Below, one piece after another: positions 37,868 through 45,132 of a DNA stretch of 64,000 nucleotides. Source of the stretch: Phycisphaerae bacterium RAS1 (GTDB lineage Bacteria; Planctomycetota; Phycisphaerae; UBA1845; Fen-1342); contig SMLU01000003.1 in assembly GCA_007859745.1 (NCBI GenBank), positions 434,001 through 498,000 of the forward strand, in the 5' to 3' direction. Position numbers and translations under genes: made by a program. Position 1 is the first letter of the stretch, and each line of letters starts with the position of its first letter. The notes below the pieces were generated by a model that ran no database searches, was not told the origin of the DNA, and was given only the letters and a program-made list of their open reading frames with translations.

Positions 37868-38871
37868 TTGCGATCTCCTTGATGTAAACGGTCGGCCGCG
37901 ACAAACCCTCGTCGCGTGGCCACGATGAGCAACAAAGCAGTTCCGAAAACCGGAGCTGGTTCGGGCACGTAGACGACCAGCCCGTTAACGCGCGCGTCGC
38001 CTGGAATCTGGGCGAGCTGCGTTCGCTCACCCGTTTCGAGGTCGACGCCGAACAGGAAGGCGTTCGTACCAACAAACAGAGTCCTTTCATCCGGGGAAAT
38101 GCCTAGTACGCCACTAGAAGTCTGAAATCCCGTGATGAGCGTCTGCCGCAGGGCCGCATTCTCCGCCGGGTACTTGTAGATCGTGCCGGTGTTCTCGTCG
38201 GTCATCACGTACAGGTTGCCCTGGCTGTCGCCCGTGAGCGACTGCACGCGCCCCGTTCCGGGTCCGTCATACGCGTCGAAGTCGTGAATCTGTCCGTCGG
38301 GCGTGAAGCGCTTCACAAGCCCCTCCGGACCGGAAATCTCGTTTGCTCCACCCCAGTACAGATCCCCGCTGGCGCCGAACGCGATCGAGCCGTAGCCCGG
38401 CAGCGTGCTGCCGAAGAATTGACTCGGCCCGTTCCCCTGCGGAAACCGCGTAATGTGATCGAAGCCGTCATTGAATGCAAACAAGTCCCGGTTGCGGTCG
38501 TAGGCCAGGCCGTTGTCCCCGGCCGGCCCCGCCAGCCCGTCGGACCCGCTCAGAACAACCGACTGGCTCGCGTCGCTGCGGACTTCCAGTATCTGGTTCA
38601 GGCTTCGCCGAAAAACGCGCAGCCCCGAGCCGTCGGGCGTAAACGCCATCCCGCCCAATCCGCGGTTATTCGTGTATTGCAGGAACGGCGTCACCTGCCC
38701 GGAGGCGGGATCAATTTCATAGATCGTGTCGATCGGCGTGAAGGGATCGCCCGTCCCGGCGTGCGTCACGTAGACATGCCCGTATTGAAAATCTGCCCGC
38801 GCCGGCGGAACCACTAGCAAGGCACACGCCACCGCGGCGACAACCGGCCCGAATTTGCTGAGCTGACGCAT
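37864..38871 (-). CDS. PEP-CTERM beta-propeller secreted protein
   Basis: A 335-aa protein with a signal peptide (FGPVVAAVACALLVVPPARA). Residues ~35-300 form NHL/SMP-30-like blades (GLGGMAFTPDGSGLRVFRRS, SIAFGASGDLYWGGANEI, GNLYVMTDENTGTIYKYPAE). The C-terminus is VPEPAPVFGTALLLIVATRR followed by a basic end: a VPEP motif, a hydrophobic segment and Arg residues, i.e. a PEP-CTERM sorting tail. Such proteins are exported and processed by an exosortase; no exosortase is present in this window. The stop overlaps the start of the galactose-oxidase-like gene. Confidence 0.85.
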   Translation of the reverse strand: MRQLSKFGPVVAAVACALLVVPPARADFQYGHVYVTHAGTGDPFTPIDTIYEIDPASGQVTPFLQYTNNRGLGGMAFTPDGSGLRVFRRSLNQILEVRSDASQSVVLSGSDGLAGPAGDNGLAYDRNRDLFAFNDGFDHITRFPQGNGPSQFFGSTLPGYGSIAFGASGDLYWGGANEISGPEGLVKRFTPDGQIHDFDAYDGPGTGRVQSLTGDSQGNLYVMTDENTGTIYKYPAENAALRQTLITGFQTSSGVLGISPDERTLFVGTNAFLFGVDLETGERTQLAQIPGDARVNGLVVYVPEPAPVFGTALLLIVATRRGFVAADRLHQGDRK

Positions 38872-39222
38872 GATTACTTCTCATTTCAATGCCGCGCGAT
38901 CGGCTTCGCGGCAGCATAGGGAACTGCACTTCACTCCATTATTGCCCTTCCGTTACCGGCGTATCAATACGAATCATTCACCTTCACGGTATCTCGGTTC
39001 TGCCCGACGCGAGCCGACAGCAGCGGCCCGATCGGGTCCATTCCGACGGAATAGCAAGCTGCGAAGAAGCGCGGGCCGTAGCATCGGCCCTCAGTGGCCG
39101 ACGCCGAGATTCCTCGGCCTCTTGCACTCGCCGTCGGCCACAGAGGGCCGACGCTACAGTTTTTTAGCGACCTGTTTGGGCCCCGCCAACCGCTCCACCC
39201 GGACTCTTCCAGAAGCGCCGGC
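38872..39222. other. 350-base gap without a gene
   Basis: This gap lies between the start of the PEP-CTERM gene (38871, reverse strand) and the end of ispD (39223). It holds the promoter of the former, an inverted GTAG-type repeat at 39078-39156, and a T-run (TTTTTT) directly after the repeat at 39160-39165. No open frame of note. Confidence 0.55.
39078..39156. repeat. GTAG-headed inverted repeat pair (family H)
   Basis: GTAGCATCGGCCCTCAGTGG (39078) on the plus strand faces CGTCGGCCACAGAGGGCCGA-CGCTAC (39132-39156) on the other. Each arm starts with GTAG and forms its own hairpin (CGTCGGCC / GGCCGACG). Related single copies are at 49434-49459 and 55275-55300. Confidence 0.88.
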
Positions 39223-39966
39223 TCACCACTGTGCTTCGCCGAAGGGCCCCATCGGTGCGGCGCCGCGGGCCTTCTTCGCCGAGGAGAACTCCTTCAGGAT
39301 CGCCGCGGCCAGCGACATGTCGCCGGGCGTGGTGATCTTGATGTTCCGCCGGTCCGCCGCGACGACCGTGACGCCGTGACCGCTGCGCTCGACCACTTCG
39401 GCGTCGTCGGTCGGACGCAGGTCGGCCGGCAATTTCTGGTAGGCCGCGCGGATCAGGTCCTTGCGAAAGACCTGCGGCGTCTGAGCCTCAAACAGCCCCT
39501 GCCGCGAGACGGTTTCATCGATGACCCCGGACGCGGCGACGCGCTTGATCGTGCCGGAAAGCGGCGCGGCCAGAATTGCGGCTCCGCTCTTGGTGGCCTC
39601 GTCGAAGACCTTGTCGATCCAGGATTCGAGCAGGCAGGGACGGACCGCGTCGTGCACAGCGACGAAATCGGCCTCGTCCGCAACGATCTCCAGCGCTGCC
39701 CGAACCGACTGGTAGCGCTCCTCGCCGCCGCGGACGAGCTTGATGTTCATGAACATCAGGTTGGCGGCGTACTTCTCCTTGACGACGTCGTAGTCGTCTG
39801 GCGCGACCGCGAGAATCGTCTGCACGACGTCGGGTCGGTTGATGAACAGCTCGATGGAGCGGATGAAGATCGGGCGGCTGTCGATCTGCGCGAAGGGTTT
39901 CTTGACGTCCCCGCCGAATCGCTTGCCCGCGCCGGCGGCGGGAATGATGACTGCGAACTGAGCCAT
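39223..39966 (-). CDS. ispD: 2-C-methyl-D-erythritol 4-phosphate cytidylyltransferase
   Basis: A 247-aa cytoplasmic enzyme of the non-mevalonate isoprenoid pathway; it makes CDP-methylerythritol from MEP and CTP. The CTP-binding opening IIPAAGAGKRFGGDVKKPFA is present, as are RGGEERYQSVRAAL, VAVHDAVRPCL and LFEAQTPQVFRKDLIRAAY, all family signatures. The ending TTPGDMSLAAAIL fits. The length is slightly long because of a short extra tail. ATG 39966 is well placed. No other isoprenoid gene is adjacent. Confidence 0.95.
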   Translation of the reverse strand: MAQFAVIIPAAGAGKRFGGDVKKPFAQIDSRPIFIRSIELFINRPDVVQTILAVAPDDYDVVKEKYAANLMFMNIKLVRGGEERYQSVRAALEIVADEADFVAVHDAVRPCLLESWIDKVFDEATKSGAAILAAPLSGTIKRVAASGVIDETVSRQGLFEAQTPQVFRKDLIRAAYQKLPADLRPTDDAEVVERSGHGVTVVAADRRNIKITTPGDMSLAAAILKEFSSAKKARGAAPMGPFGEAQW

Positions 39967-40031
39967 GCGTGCACCTCGTGGCTACACGATGGTAGCGCGG
40001 AGCGCGGGGGTCAAGAGGCGTTCCGGCACGC

Positions 40032-40103
40032 GGTAATAGAAAAACAGAACGCGAAGCGCCGACCGGCGCCCCGCGGAGGGGCGCTGACCTGTGCTTCGCG
40101 TTC
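40032..40103 (-). terminator. Rho-independent terminator of the lipoprotein pair
   Basis: On the reverse strand, GAACGCGAAGC (40103-40093) pairs with GCTTCGCGTTC (40057-40047), and an inner stem GCGCCCC/GGGGCGC (40084-40066) sits inside. A T-rich run (TGTTTTTCTATT) follows at 40046. It ends the transcript of the genes at 40125-40517 and 40531-41115. Confidence 0.8.
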
Positions 40104-40124
40104 CAACGCGCGGACCGAACCTGC

Positions 40125-40517
40125 CTACGCGGACTGCAGGCCTTCGCCGAGGGCTTCCAGAACCTTCTGGTCCTCGTCGGAGATGTTGAACTGGTCCGGG
40201 TTGTCGATGGCGTTCTGGATGTCGTCCAGCGAGTTCAGGTTGTTGTCGGCCAGAATGTTCACAATGGCCTGCGCCTGCTCGTCGGACAGCGGAGCGATCA
40301 CCGAATCAGGCTGCGACAGGATGACATCCGTCGCCAACTGAACCTCGTCGGCGTTGAGCGACGAGAGCTGGTCGTTGAGCACCTTGCTGCCGGCCGACAG
40401 CAGCGAGCCGCCGCCCTGATTGCTGGTGCGGGCGTCCGAGCCCGGGCAGCCGCCGATCGTCGCCAGGCTCACCATCGCGGCCATGGCCACAACGCCGAAT
40501 TTCCCTGTGTTTCTCAT
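40125..40517 (-). CDS. Predicted lipoprotein, paralogue of its upstream neighbour
   Basis: A 130-aa protein starting at ATG 40517, with AGGAGAG about 8 bases upstream. The lipobox region (MVSLATIGGC) predicts a lipid anchor. The mature part has LNADEVQLATDVILSQPDS, LSDEQAQAIVNILADNNLNS and DDIQNAIDNPDQF: short helical units. The gene upstream (40531-41115) has the same order of motifs (LTPDEVQVY, LTDVEAQAIVDTFRLNNLAT), so they are probably paralogues. Only 13 bases separate them. A terminator lies 20 bases after the stop. Function unknown. Confidence 0.65.
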   Translation of the reverse strand: MRNTGKFGVVAMAAMVSLATIGGCPGSDARTSNQGGGSLLSAGSKVLNDQLSSLNADEVQLATDVILSQPDSVIAPLSDEQAQAIVNILADNNLNSLDDIQNAIDNPDQFNISDEDQKVLEALGEGLQSA

Positions 40518-40530
40518 CCTGAATCTCTCC

Positions 40531-41115
40531 TCAAGGTAAGCGGTCAACCAAACGCTGCGGATCGAAGTCGATAAACAGGCTCTGCAGCGCGCCGTCGGGC
40601 ACATCCGACGGGATCAGCGCTGCATTCAACGGATCGTCCAGGAACGCGCCCAACTGTGTCACCGTCGCCAGGTTGTTCAGTCTAAACGTGTCTACGATGG
40701 CCTGCGCCTCGACGTCGGTCAGCGCCAGGTTCAGCGCGTCATCGACGTCCGCCGCCTCGTCGCCGTAGACCTGCACTTCATCGGGCGTCAGCGTGCTGAG
40801 CGACCCGCCGGTGATCTTGTCGAACGCGGTCCGCAGCTCGCCGCCGAGCTGATTGCCCAGCCGCTCATCCCGCAGGATGGCGTTGATCTCCAGCGGCCCC
40901 AGCCCCAGCTCCGCCAGGCGCTCGCGCTTGACCGAGGCGGACAGCGCGGCGTTCGTACGGATGAACTCAATCTCCTCAACGGTCGTGGGGAGCAACGTGG
41001 CGTAGTCCTCCGGGGGGCAGCCGGCGGGAGCCCCGACCAGGGCCAGCAGCCCGCAAAGGCCCGCCGCACACGCTCGCCACACCTTACTTAATCGCCGTCG
41101 GTGCATCGTGTTCAC
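40531..41115 (-). CDS. Predicted lipoprotein, larger paralogue
   Basis: A 194-aa protein; GTG 41115 is placed about nine bases after GGGAG, while ATG 41106 is the alternative. A lipobox-like AGC (GAPAGC, ~30) follows the hydrophobic segment AGLCGLLALVGAPAG. The mature part has helix-rich repeats: LGLGPLEINAILRDERLG, TLTPDEVQVYGDEAADVDDA, LTDVEAQAIVDTFRLNNLA. It shares the DEVQ ... EAQAIV order with the downstream gene. I do not recognise the family; the repeated short helices might be a binding array. It heads a two-gene transcript. Confidence 0.6.
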   Translation of the reverse strand: MNTMHRRRLSKVWRACAAGLCGLLALVGAPAGCPPEDYATLLPTTVEEIEFIRTNAALSASVKRERLAELGLGPLEINAILRDERLGNQLGGELRTAFDKITGGSLSTLTPDEVQVYGDEAADVDDALNLALTDVEAQAIVDTFRLNNLATVTQLGAFLDDPLNAALIPSDVPDGALQSLFIDFDPQRLVDRLP

Positions 41116-41194
41116 GCTCAGTCGCTCCCTACCGGGCGGCGACGCAGACCGATATGATAGCCGCGCCGTCGCGGCACACAACTGCCGCCACGTT

Positions 41195-41217
41195 GGGGGA
41201 CCGGCCTCCGGCCGGTC
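41195..41217. repeat. Family D single arm
   Basis: GGGGGACCGGCCTCCGGCCG-GTC: a hairpin (GACCGGCC/GGCCGGTC) preceded by a G-run. It matches the left arm at 59931-59952. It lies in the gap upstream of the YchF-type gene. Confidence 0.8.
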
Positions 41218-41293
41218 TTCCGTTGTACTCGAGCGGAGTCCGGCCCAAGACCGATCCGCCGTTGCCGCGAACGCTGCGCCGGGAGTCAGTTGA

Positions 41294-42355
41294 ATGCGGG
41301 TCGCGATCGTCGGTTTTCCATTCAGCGGCAAAACATCGCTCTTTACCGCAATATCGGGCGTTCCACGCGACCATCTGAAGCTGGCCGAAGAGAACCTCGC
41401 CGCCGTCAAGGTGCCCGAGCCGCGGCTGGATTGGCTCGAACAGGCCTACACCCCGAAGAAACGAACCGAGGCGACGATGGACTTCGTCGACCTGCCCGGA
41501 TCGGCCGAGGGAGATGAGGAAAAGGCCGGACTGACCAAGCACCTGCCGACGCTGCGGCTGGCCGACGTTCTGCTCTTCTGCCTGCGGGCGTTCGACTCGG
41601 CTTCCGTGCCGCCGCACATGGGGAGCGTCGACCCGCAGCGCGACGCTTCGCTGCTGCGCGACGAGATGCTGCTGGCCGACATGGTCACGCTCACCGGCCG
41701 CAAGGAGCGGCTCGAAAAGTCCGCCAGCCGGCCCTCGAAGGAGCAGGACGCGCAGAAGAAGGAACTCGCACTGGTCGAGCGCTGCCTGACGGCGGCCGAG
41801 AACGGCAAGCCGGTGCGCGGCGTCGTTCAACCCGGCGACGAGGAGAAAATGCTCCGCAGCTTCGGGTTGCTGACGCTCAAGCCGGTGGTCGTGGCGCTGA
41901 ATGTCGGCGAAAGCGCCATCGCCAAGCCGCCGCCGCTGGACGCCGGCGCCGCGTCGGCGGTCATCGCGGTCAGCGCCGCGCTCGAGGCCGAGCTGATCTT
42001 GATGGAGCCTGCGGACCGGCCGGCGTTCATGGCGGACTACGGCATCTCAACGCTGGCGCGCGACCGGCTGATCCGGGCGTGCTTTGAGGCGCTCGGGATG
42101 ATCCACTTCCTGACGGCCGGACCCGAAGAGGTGCGTGCCTGGCCGATCCCGCGCGGCTTCACGGCGGTCGAAGCGGCGGGACGGATTCACACCGATCTGG
42201 CCAAGGGCTTCATCAAGGCGGAGACGATCGCATACGACGACCTGCGCGCCGCGGGTTCGATGCGCGACGCCAAGGCGGCCAACAAAGTGCGGCAGGAGCC
42301 GAAGGGGTACGTCGTGCAGGATGGGGACGTGATTCTCTTCAAGCACAGCGCGTAG
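41294..42355 (+). CDS. YchF/Obg-like GTP/ATP-binding protein
   Basis: A 353-aa protein of the OLA1/YchF kind: N-terminal G domain, helical insert and a C-terminal TGS domain. The G1 loop reads GFPFSGKTSLF (7-17), whereas classical YchF has GLPNVGKST, so it is divergent. G3 is DLPGSAEG. G4 reads VVALNVGES, fitting the NxxE variant of YchF rather than NKxD. The end (GFTAVEAAGRIHTDLAKGFI, AETIAYDDL, GYVVQDGDVILFKHSA) is a clear TGS domain. YchF proteins bind ATP rather than GTP and associate with ribosomes or stress responses. No second ychF is visible in the window. Confidence 0.85.
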   Translation: MRVAIVGFPFSGKTSLFTAISGVPRDHLKLAEENLAAVKVPEPRLDWLEQAYTPKKRTEATMDFVDLPGSAEGDEEKAGLTKHLPTLRLADVLLFCLRAFDSASVPPHMGSVDPQRDASLLRDEMLLADMVTLTGRKERLEKSASRPSKEQDAQKKELALVERCLTAAENGKPVRGVVQPGDEEKMLRSFGLLTLKPVVVALNVGESAIAKPPPLDAGAASAVIAVSAALEAELILMEPADRPAFMADYGISTLARDRLIRACFEALGMIHFLTAGPEEVRAWPIPRGFTAVEAAGRIHTDLAKGFIKAETIAYDDLRAAGSMRDAKAANKVRQEPKGYVVQDGDVILFKHSA

Positions 42356-42383
42356 CCGGAAGCGGGCGGGGCCCGCAAGCCAT

Positions 42384-42461
42384 GGTCCGCACAGCGGACG
42401 CCACATGTAGGGTCCGCTGTGCGGACCAATCCGGTAGTGCGTAGCGGTCGCTGTGCGGACC
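42384..42461. repeat. REP cluster 5' of the RAYT gene (family R)
   Basis: Three copies: an inverted degenerate one, GGTCCGCACAGCGGACG (42384-42400); GTAGGGTCCGCTGTGCGGAC-C (42408-42428); and GTAGCGGTCGCTGTGCGGAC-C (42441-42461). Each is a 7-base stem with a 3-base loop headed by GTAG. Confidence 0.93.
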
Positions 42462-42487
42462 GCCCACCTCACGCTACCATCCATCAC

Positions 42488-43063
42488 ATGCCCGTCTATC
42501 GCCGCTGGTTCCAGCCTGGCGGGACGTTCTTCTTTACGCTGGTTACCGAAGGGCGAGCGCCGATCCTGTGCAGCGACTCAGCCCGCGCGTTTCTCCGAAC
42601 GGCAACCCTCGAAACACGCGCGCGCTGGCCATTCGAGATACTGGCGTGGGTGCTGCTTCCCGAACATCTGCACACCATCTGGACGCTTCCGCCCGGCGAC
42701 GGCGATTTCTCCGTTCGTTGGGCCTTCCTCAAGAAGCAGTTCTCCAAGGCATGGTTGGCGGCGGGCGGGCACGAGCAGCGCCGTTCAACGTCGCGCATCC
42801 AGAATCGCCGCCGCGGCGTGTGGCAGCGGCGGTTCTGGGAGCATCTGATTCGGGATGAGCGAGAGTCGCAATGTCTGGCGGATTACATCCACCACAACCC
42901 GATCAAGCACGGGCATGTCCAGTGCGCCCACGCGTGGCCGTGGTCTACGTTTCACCGCCTGGTCAGGGAAGGCGCGTACACGCCTGACTGGTGCTGCAGT
43001 TGCACGACGCCGCGACGTCCGATGATCGACGACGCACTCCTGCAACCGCTCGTCGGCGAGTAG
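42488..43063 (+). CDS. REP-associated tyrosine transposase (RAYT, Y1_Tnp)
   Basis: A 191-aa protein. I chose ATG 42488 (MPVYRRWFQPGGTFFFTLV), the usual RAYT opening; the longer frame reads through the REPs. The HUH-type metal site is His60-Leu-His62 in LPEHLHTIW, and the catalytic Tyr is Tyr133 in LADYIHHNPIKHG. Other family marks are WAFLKKQFSKAW and VWQRRFWEHLIRDE. RAYTs are single-copy relatives of IS200/IS605 transposases that cut and join REP hairpins in single-stranded DNA. Here REPs flank the gene on both sides in opposite orientations, so the set has the layout of a 'REPtron'. Confidence 0.93.
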   Translation: MPVYRRWFQPGGTFFFTLVTEGRAPILCSDSARAFLRTATLETRARWPFEILAWVLLPEHLHTIWTLPPGDGDFSVRWAFLKKQFSKAWLAAGGHEQRRSTSRIQNRRRGVWQRRFWEHLIRDERESQCLADYIHHNPIKHGHVQCAHAWPWSTFHRLVREGAYTPDWCCSCTTPRRPMIDDALLQPLVGE

Positions 43064-43070
43064 AGCCAGT

Positions 43071-43167
43071 GTAGGGTCCGCTGTGCGGACCAATCCAGCA
43101 GCCATTAGGTCGCAGCAATGGTCCGCACAGCGGACCCTACATCCATGGTCCGCACAGCGGACCCTAC
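43071..43167. repeat. REP cluster 3' of the RAYT gene (family R)
   Basis: One direct copy, GTAGGGTCCGCTGTGCGGAC-C (43071-43091), and two inverted copies at 43120-43140 and 43147-43167 (GGTCCGCACAGCGGACCCTA-C). The last copy ends 30 bases before the start codon of the M16-like gene, so it may also affect that gene. Confidence 0.93.
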
Positions 43168-43197
43168 TTGTCAACTTGTCGGGTACGATTGCACAGA

Positions 43198-45003
43198 ATG
43201 TCGGCTGTGATACTTCTTCTGCAAATTGCCGCGGCGGCCACGTCCACGTCCATCCGATACGAGCGCCTGGAAAACGGGTTGCGCGTCTGTATTTTCGAAG
43301 AGCATTCGCAGCCGCTGGTGAGCGCGCAGCTCTGGATCGCCGCCGGCTCGGCGCTCGATCCGCCGGACCGAGTGGGGCTTTGCCACATTGCGCGTGCACT
43401 GCTCGAACCCGAACCGGGCGCGCCTCCCGACGCGTTGAATGCCGAAAGCCGCACGCTCCGCGACGCCTGTTTTTTTGCGGCCGTCGCGCGCACCGCGCCG
43501 GCCGCGTCGGCGCCCGCCGACGAGATCCCGCTCGATGGGCTGCTCGCCCGTCACGCGCGGCGACTCGCGCAGCCGAGTGTTAGTGAATCCGCGGTCGCCG
43601 CGGCGATCGCGCGCGCCGACACGTCGGCCGCGGCGAACATTGCGGCCGTGGACGGCATTGACGCGGCGCGGATCGACGCCTGGCAGGCGCTGCTGGAACG
43701 GGCGTTCGCCGCGGCGGGCGCGGCCCATCATCCCTACAGCCGCCCGCCGGGAGCGATGGGTCCGTGGACGCGAAACGCCGATCCACGCGAGGTCGAAGAA
43801 TTCCTGCGGCGCTGGTTCGTTCCGGCCAACGCCACCCTGGTCGTGATCGGGGACGTGTCGGCTGTGAGCGTGCTGGATCAAATCCGCGACCGGTTCGGCG
43901 CATTGCCGCGGGCTGACCCGCCGCGGCGGCCGGAAATCCCGTTCTTCCGGGACCCGCCGCTGGTCGCCGTGAATGACGGCGTCGGCGGCGCGGCGATGGC
44001 GTGGTTCACGCCGCCGGCGGGCGATTTTCAGAACGCGGCGTTCGACGTGTTGGTGCGGCGGGCGTTGAATCCGGTCGATGGCGTGAATCGCCAGCGACCG
44101 ATTGACGGTTCGCCGGGCGGCGCGCGGTTCCTGCGGCTCGGTTGGCGCGAAATGGGGCTGTGCGTACTGACGCTGCGGCCGAGCGAAAGCCCGGCGGAGG
44201 CGCGTGCGCGACTCGATCAATTCCTCACGAGACTCGACGCGGCGCTGTCGAGCGCCGAAGGGTCTGAGATTTCGCTGAACCGCGCCCGAGCGCTCGCGTT
44301 TCGCGCCGCGCTTGAGCGGCGCATGGGCTTCGCGGCCCGCGCGCGGCTGCTGGGGGAGGCACAGGTCGTCGCCGGAGATTTCCTGGCGGATGAGTACGAG
44401 CGCGGCGCCGTGGCCCGGGTCGATTCCGCCGCGCTGAACGACGCGCTGGCGGAGCTGAAGCGCGCCGCCGCCGCGGGCGTCGAAGAAAGTCAGAGCATCC
44501 GCGGCGCGGCGGAACTGCCGGGCAGCGGCGCGCCCGTGTCCGCCGAATCATTGCAGTTGGAGCGGCGGCCATGCGTGCGGCGCTCGGGCGGGCGGGTCGA
44601 GTGCAGCTTCACGCCGATCCCCGGCGAGCTGCTGGCCGCGGTGCGCGTGCGATGCCCGCGATGGACCGACTCCGCCACGCTGCGAAATGGCGTAGAGCGC
44701 GGCGCGGCGGGATGGGATGCGGCGCGGCTGGCCGACTACCTGAGCTACCACGGCCTGACGCTGCGGGTCGCCGACGCGGCAGACGGACCGGGCATCTTGA
44801 TTGACGGCGCGCCGCGCGAGCTCGCGCAAATGATCGAGCTGGCGGGCCAGTTGGCGAAAGAGCTGGCCCCGGCGGACGCGCCACTCCTGCTTCTGGTCAT
44901 CGCCGATGCCGAGGCGGTAGCGGTGTTCAAGCTTGTTTTCGGCGATGATTCGGGCGCCGGAGGGTTCTTTCTCCCTTGTCAGGCCGGCGACGCTTCGCGG
45001 TAG
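43198..45003 (+). CDS. Degenerate M16 peptidase-family protein
   Basis: A 601-aa protein starting at ATG 43198. The leader (MSAVILLLQIAAAATSTS) is a signal or anchor. The opening IRYERLENGLRVCIFEEHSQ and AQLWIAAGSALDPPDRVGLC fits M16 peptidases, and FLRRWFVPANATLVVIGDV is the family's mid-domain motif. The zinc site HxxEH is replaced by HIARA (residues ~64-68, GLCHIARALLEP), so metal binding and catalysis are not expected. M16 genes often occur as pairs with one inactive member, but no partner is adjacent. The REPs of the RAYT lie directly upstream. Confidence 0.75.
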   Translation: MSAVILLLQIAAAATSTSIRYERLENGLRVCIFEEHSQPLVSAQLWIAAGSALDPPDRVGLCHIARALLEPEPGAPPDALNAESRTLRDACFFAAVARTAPAASAPADEIPLDGLLARHARRLAQPSVSESAVAAAIARADTSAAANIAAVDGIDAARIDAWQALLERAFAAAGAAHHPYSRPPGAMGPWTRNADPREVEEFLRRWFVPANATLVVIGDVSAVSVLDQIRDRFGALPRADPPRRPEIPFFRDPPLVAVNDGVGGAAMAWFTPPAGDFQNAAFDVLVRRALNPVDGVNRQRPIDGSPGGARFLRLGWREMGLCVLTLRPSESPAEARARLDQFLTRLDAALSSAEGSEISLNRARALAFRAALERRMGFAARARLLGEAQVVAGDFLADEYERGAVARVDSAALNDALAELKRAAAAGVEESQSIRGAAELPGSGAPVSAESLQLERRPCVRRSGGRVECSFTPIPGELLAAVRVRCPRWTDSATLRNGVERGAAGWDAARLADYLSYHGLTLRVADAADGPGILIDGAPRELAQMIELAGQLAKELAPADAPLLLLVIADAEAVAVFKLVFGDDSGAGGFFLPCQAGDASR

Positions 45004-45032
45004 CGTGCTTAGTCACGTTCTTTGCACTTGAT

Positions 45033-45089
45033 TGGGTGGGACGGGCGTCTCGCCCATCGTGCGACGGGCGAGACGCCCGTCCCACCCAG
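45033..45089. repeat. Family A palindromic repeat with a half-copy
   Basis: Arms GGGTGGGACGGGCGTCTCGC and GCGAGACGCCCGTCCCACCC, then at 45090-45125 a degenerate half-copy (GCGAGACGCGCGTCTCACCC-AGAGACTGG). It lies between the convergent M16-like and rhomboid genes. Confidence 0.9.
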
Positions 45090-45132
45090 ACACTGGCGCG
45101 AGACGCGCGTCTCACCCAGAGACTGGCGGCAT

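Noticed and set aside
39132-39165. A plus-strand terminator (family H hairpin followed by TTTTTT)
   Set aside because: No plus-strand gene lies upstream, and the hairpin itself belongs to a dispersed family, so a terminator role is not supported.
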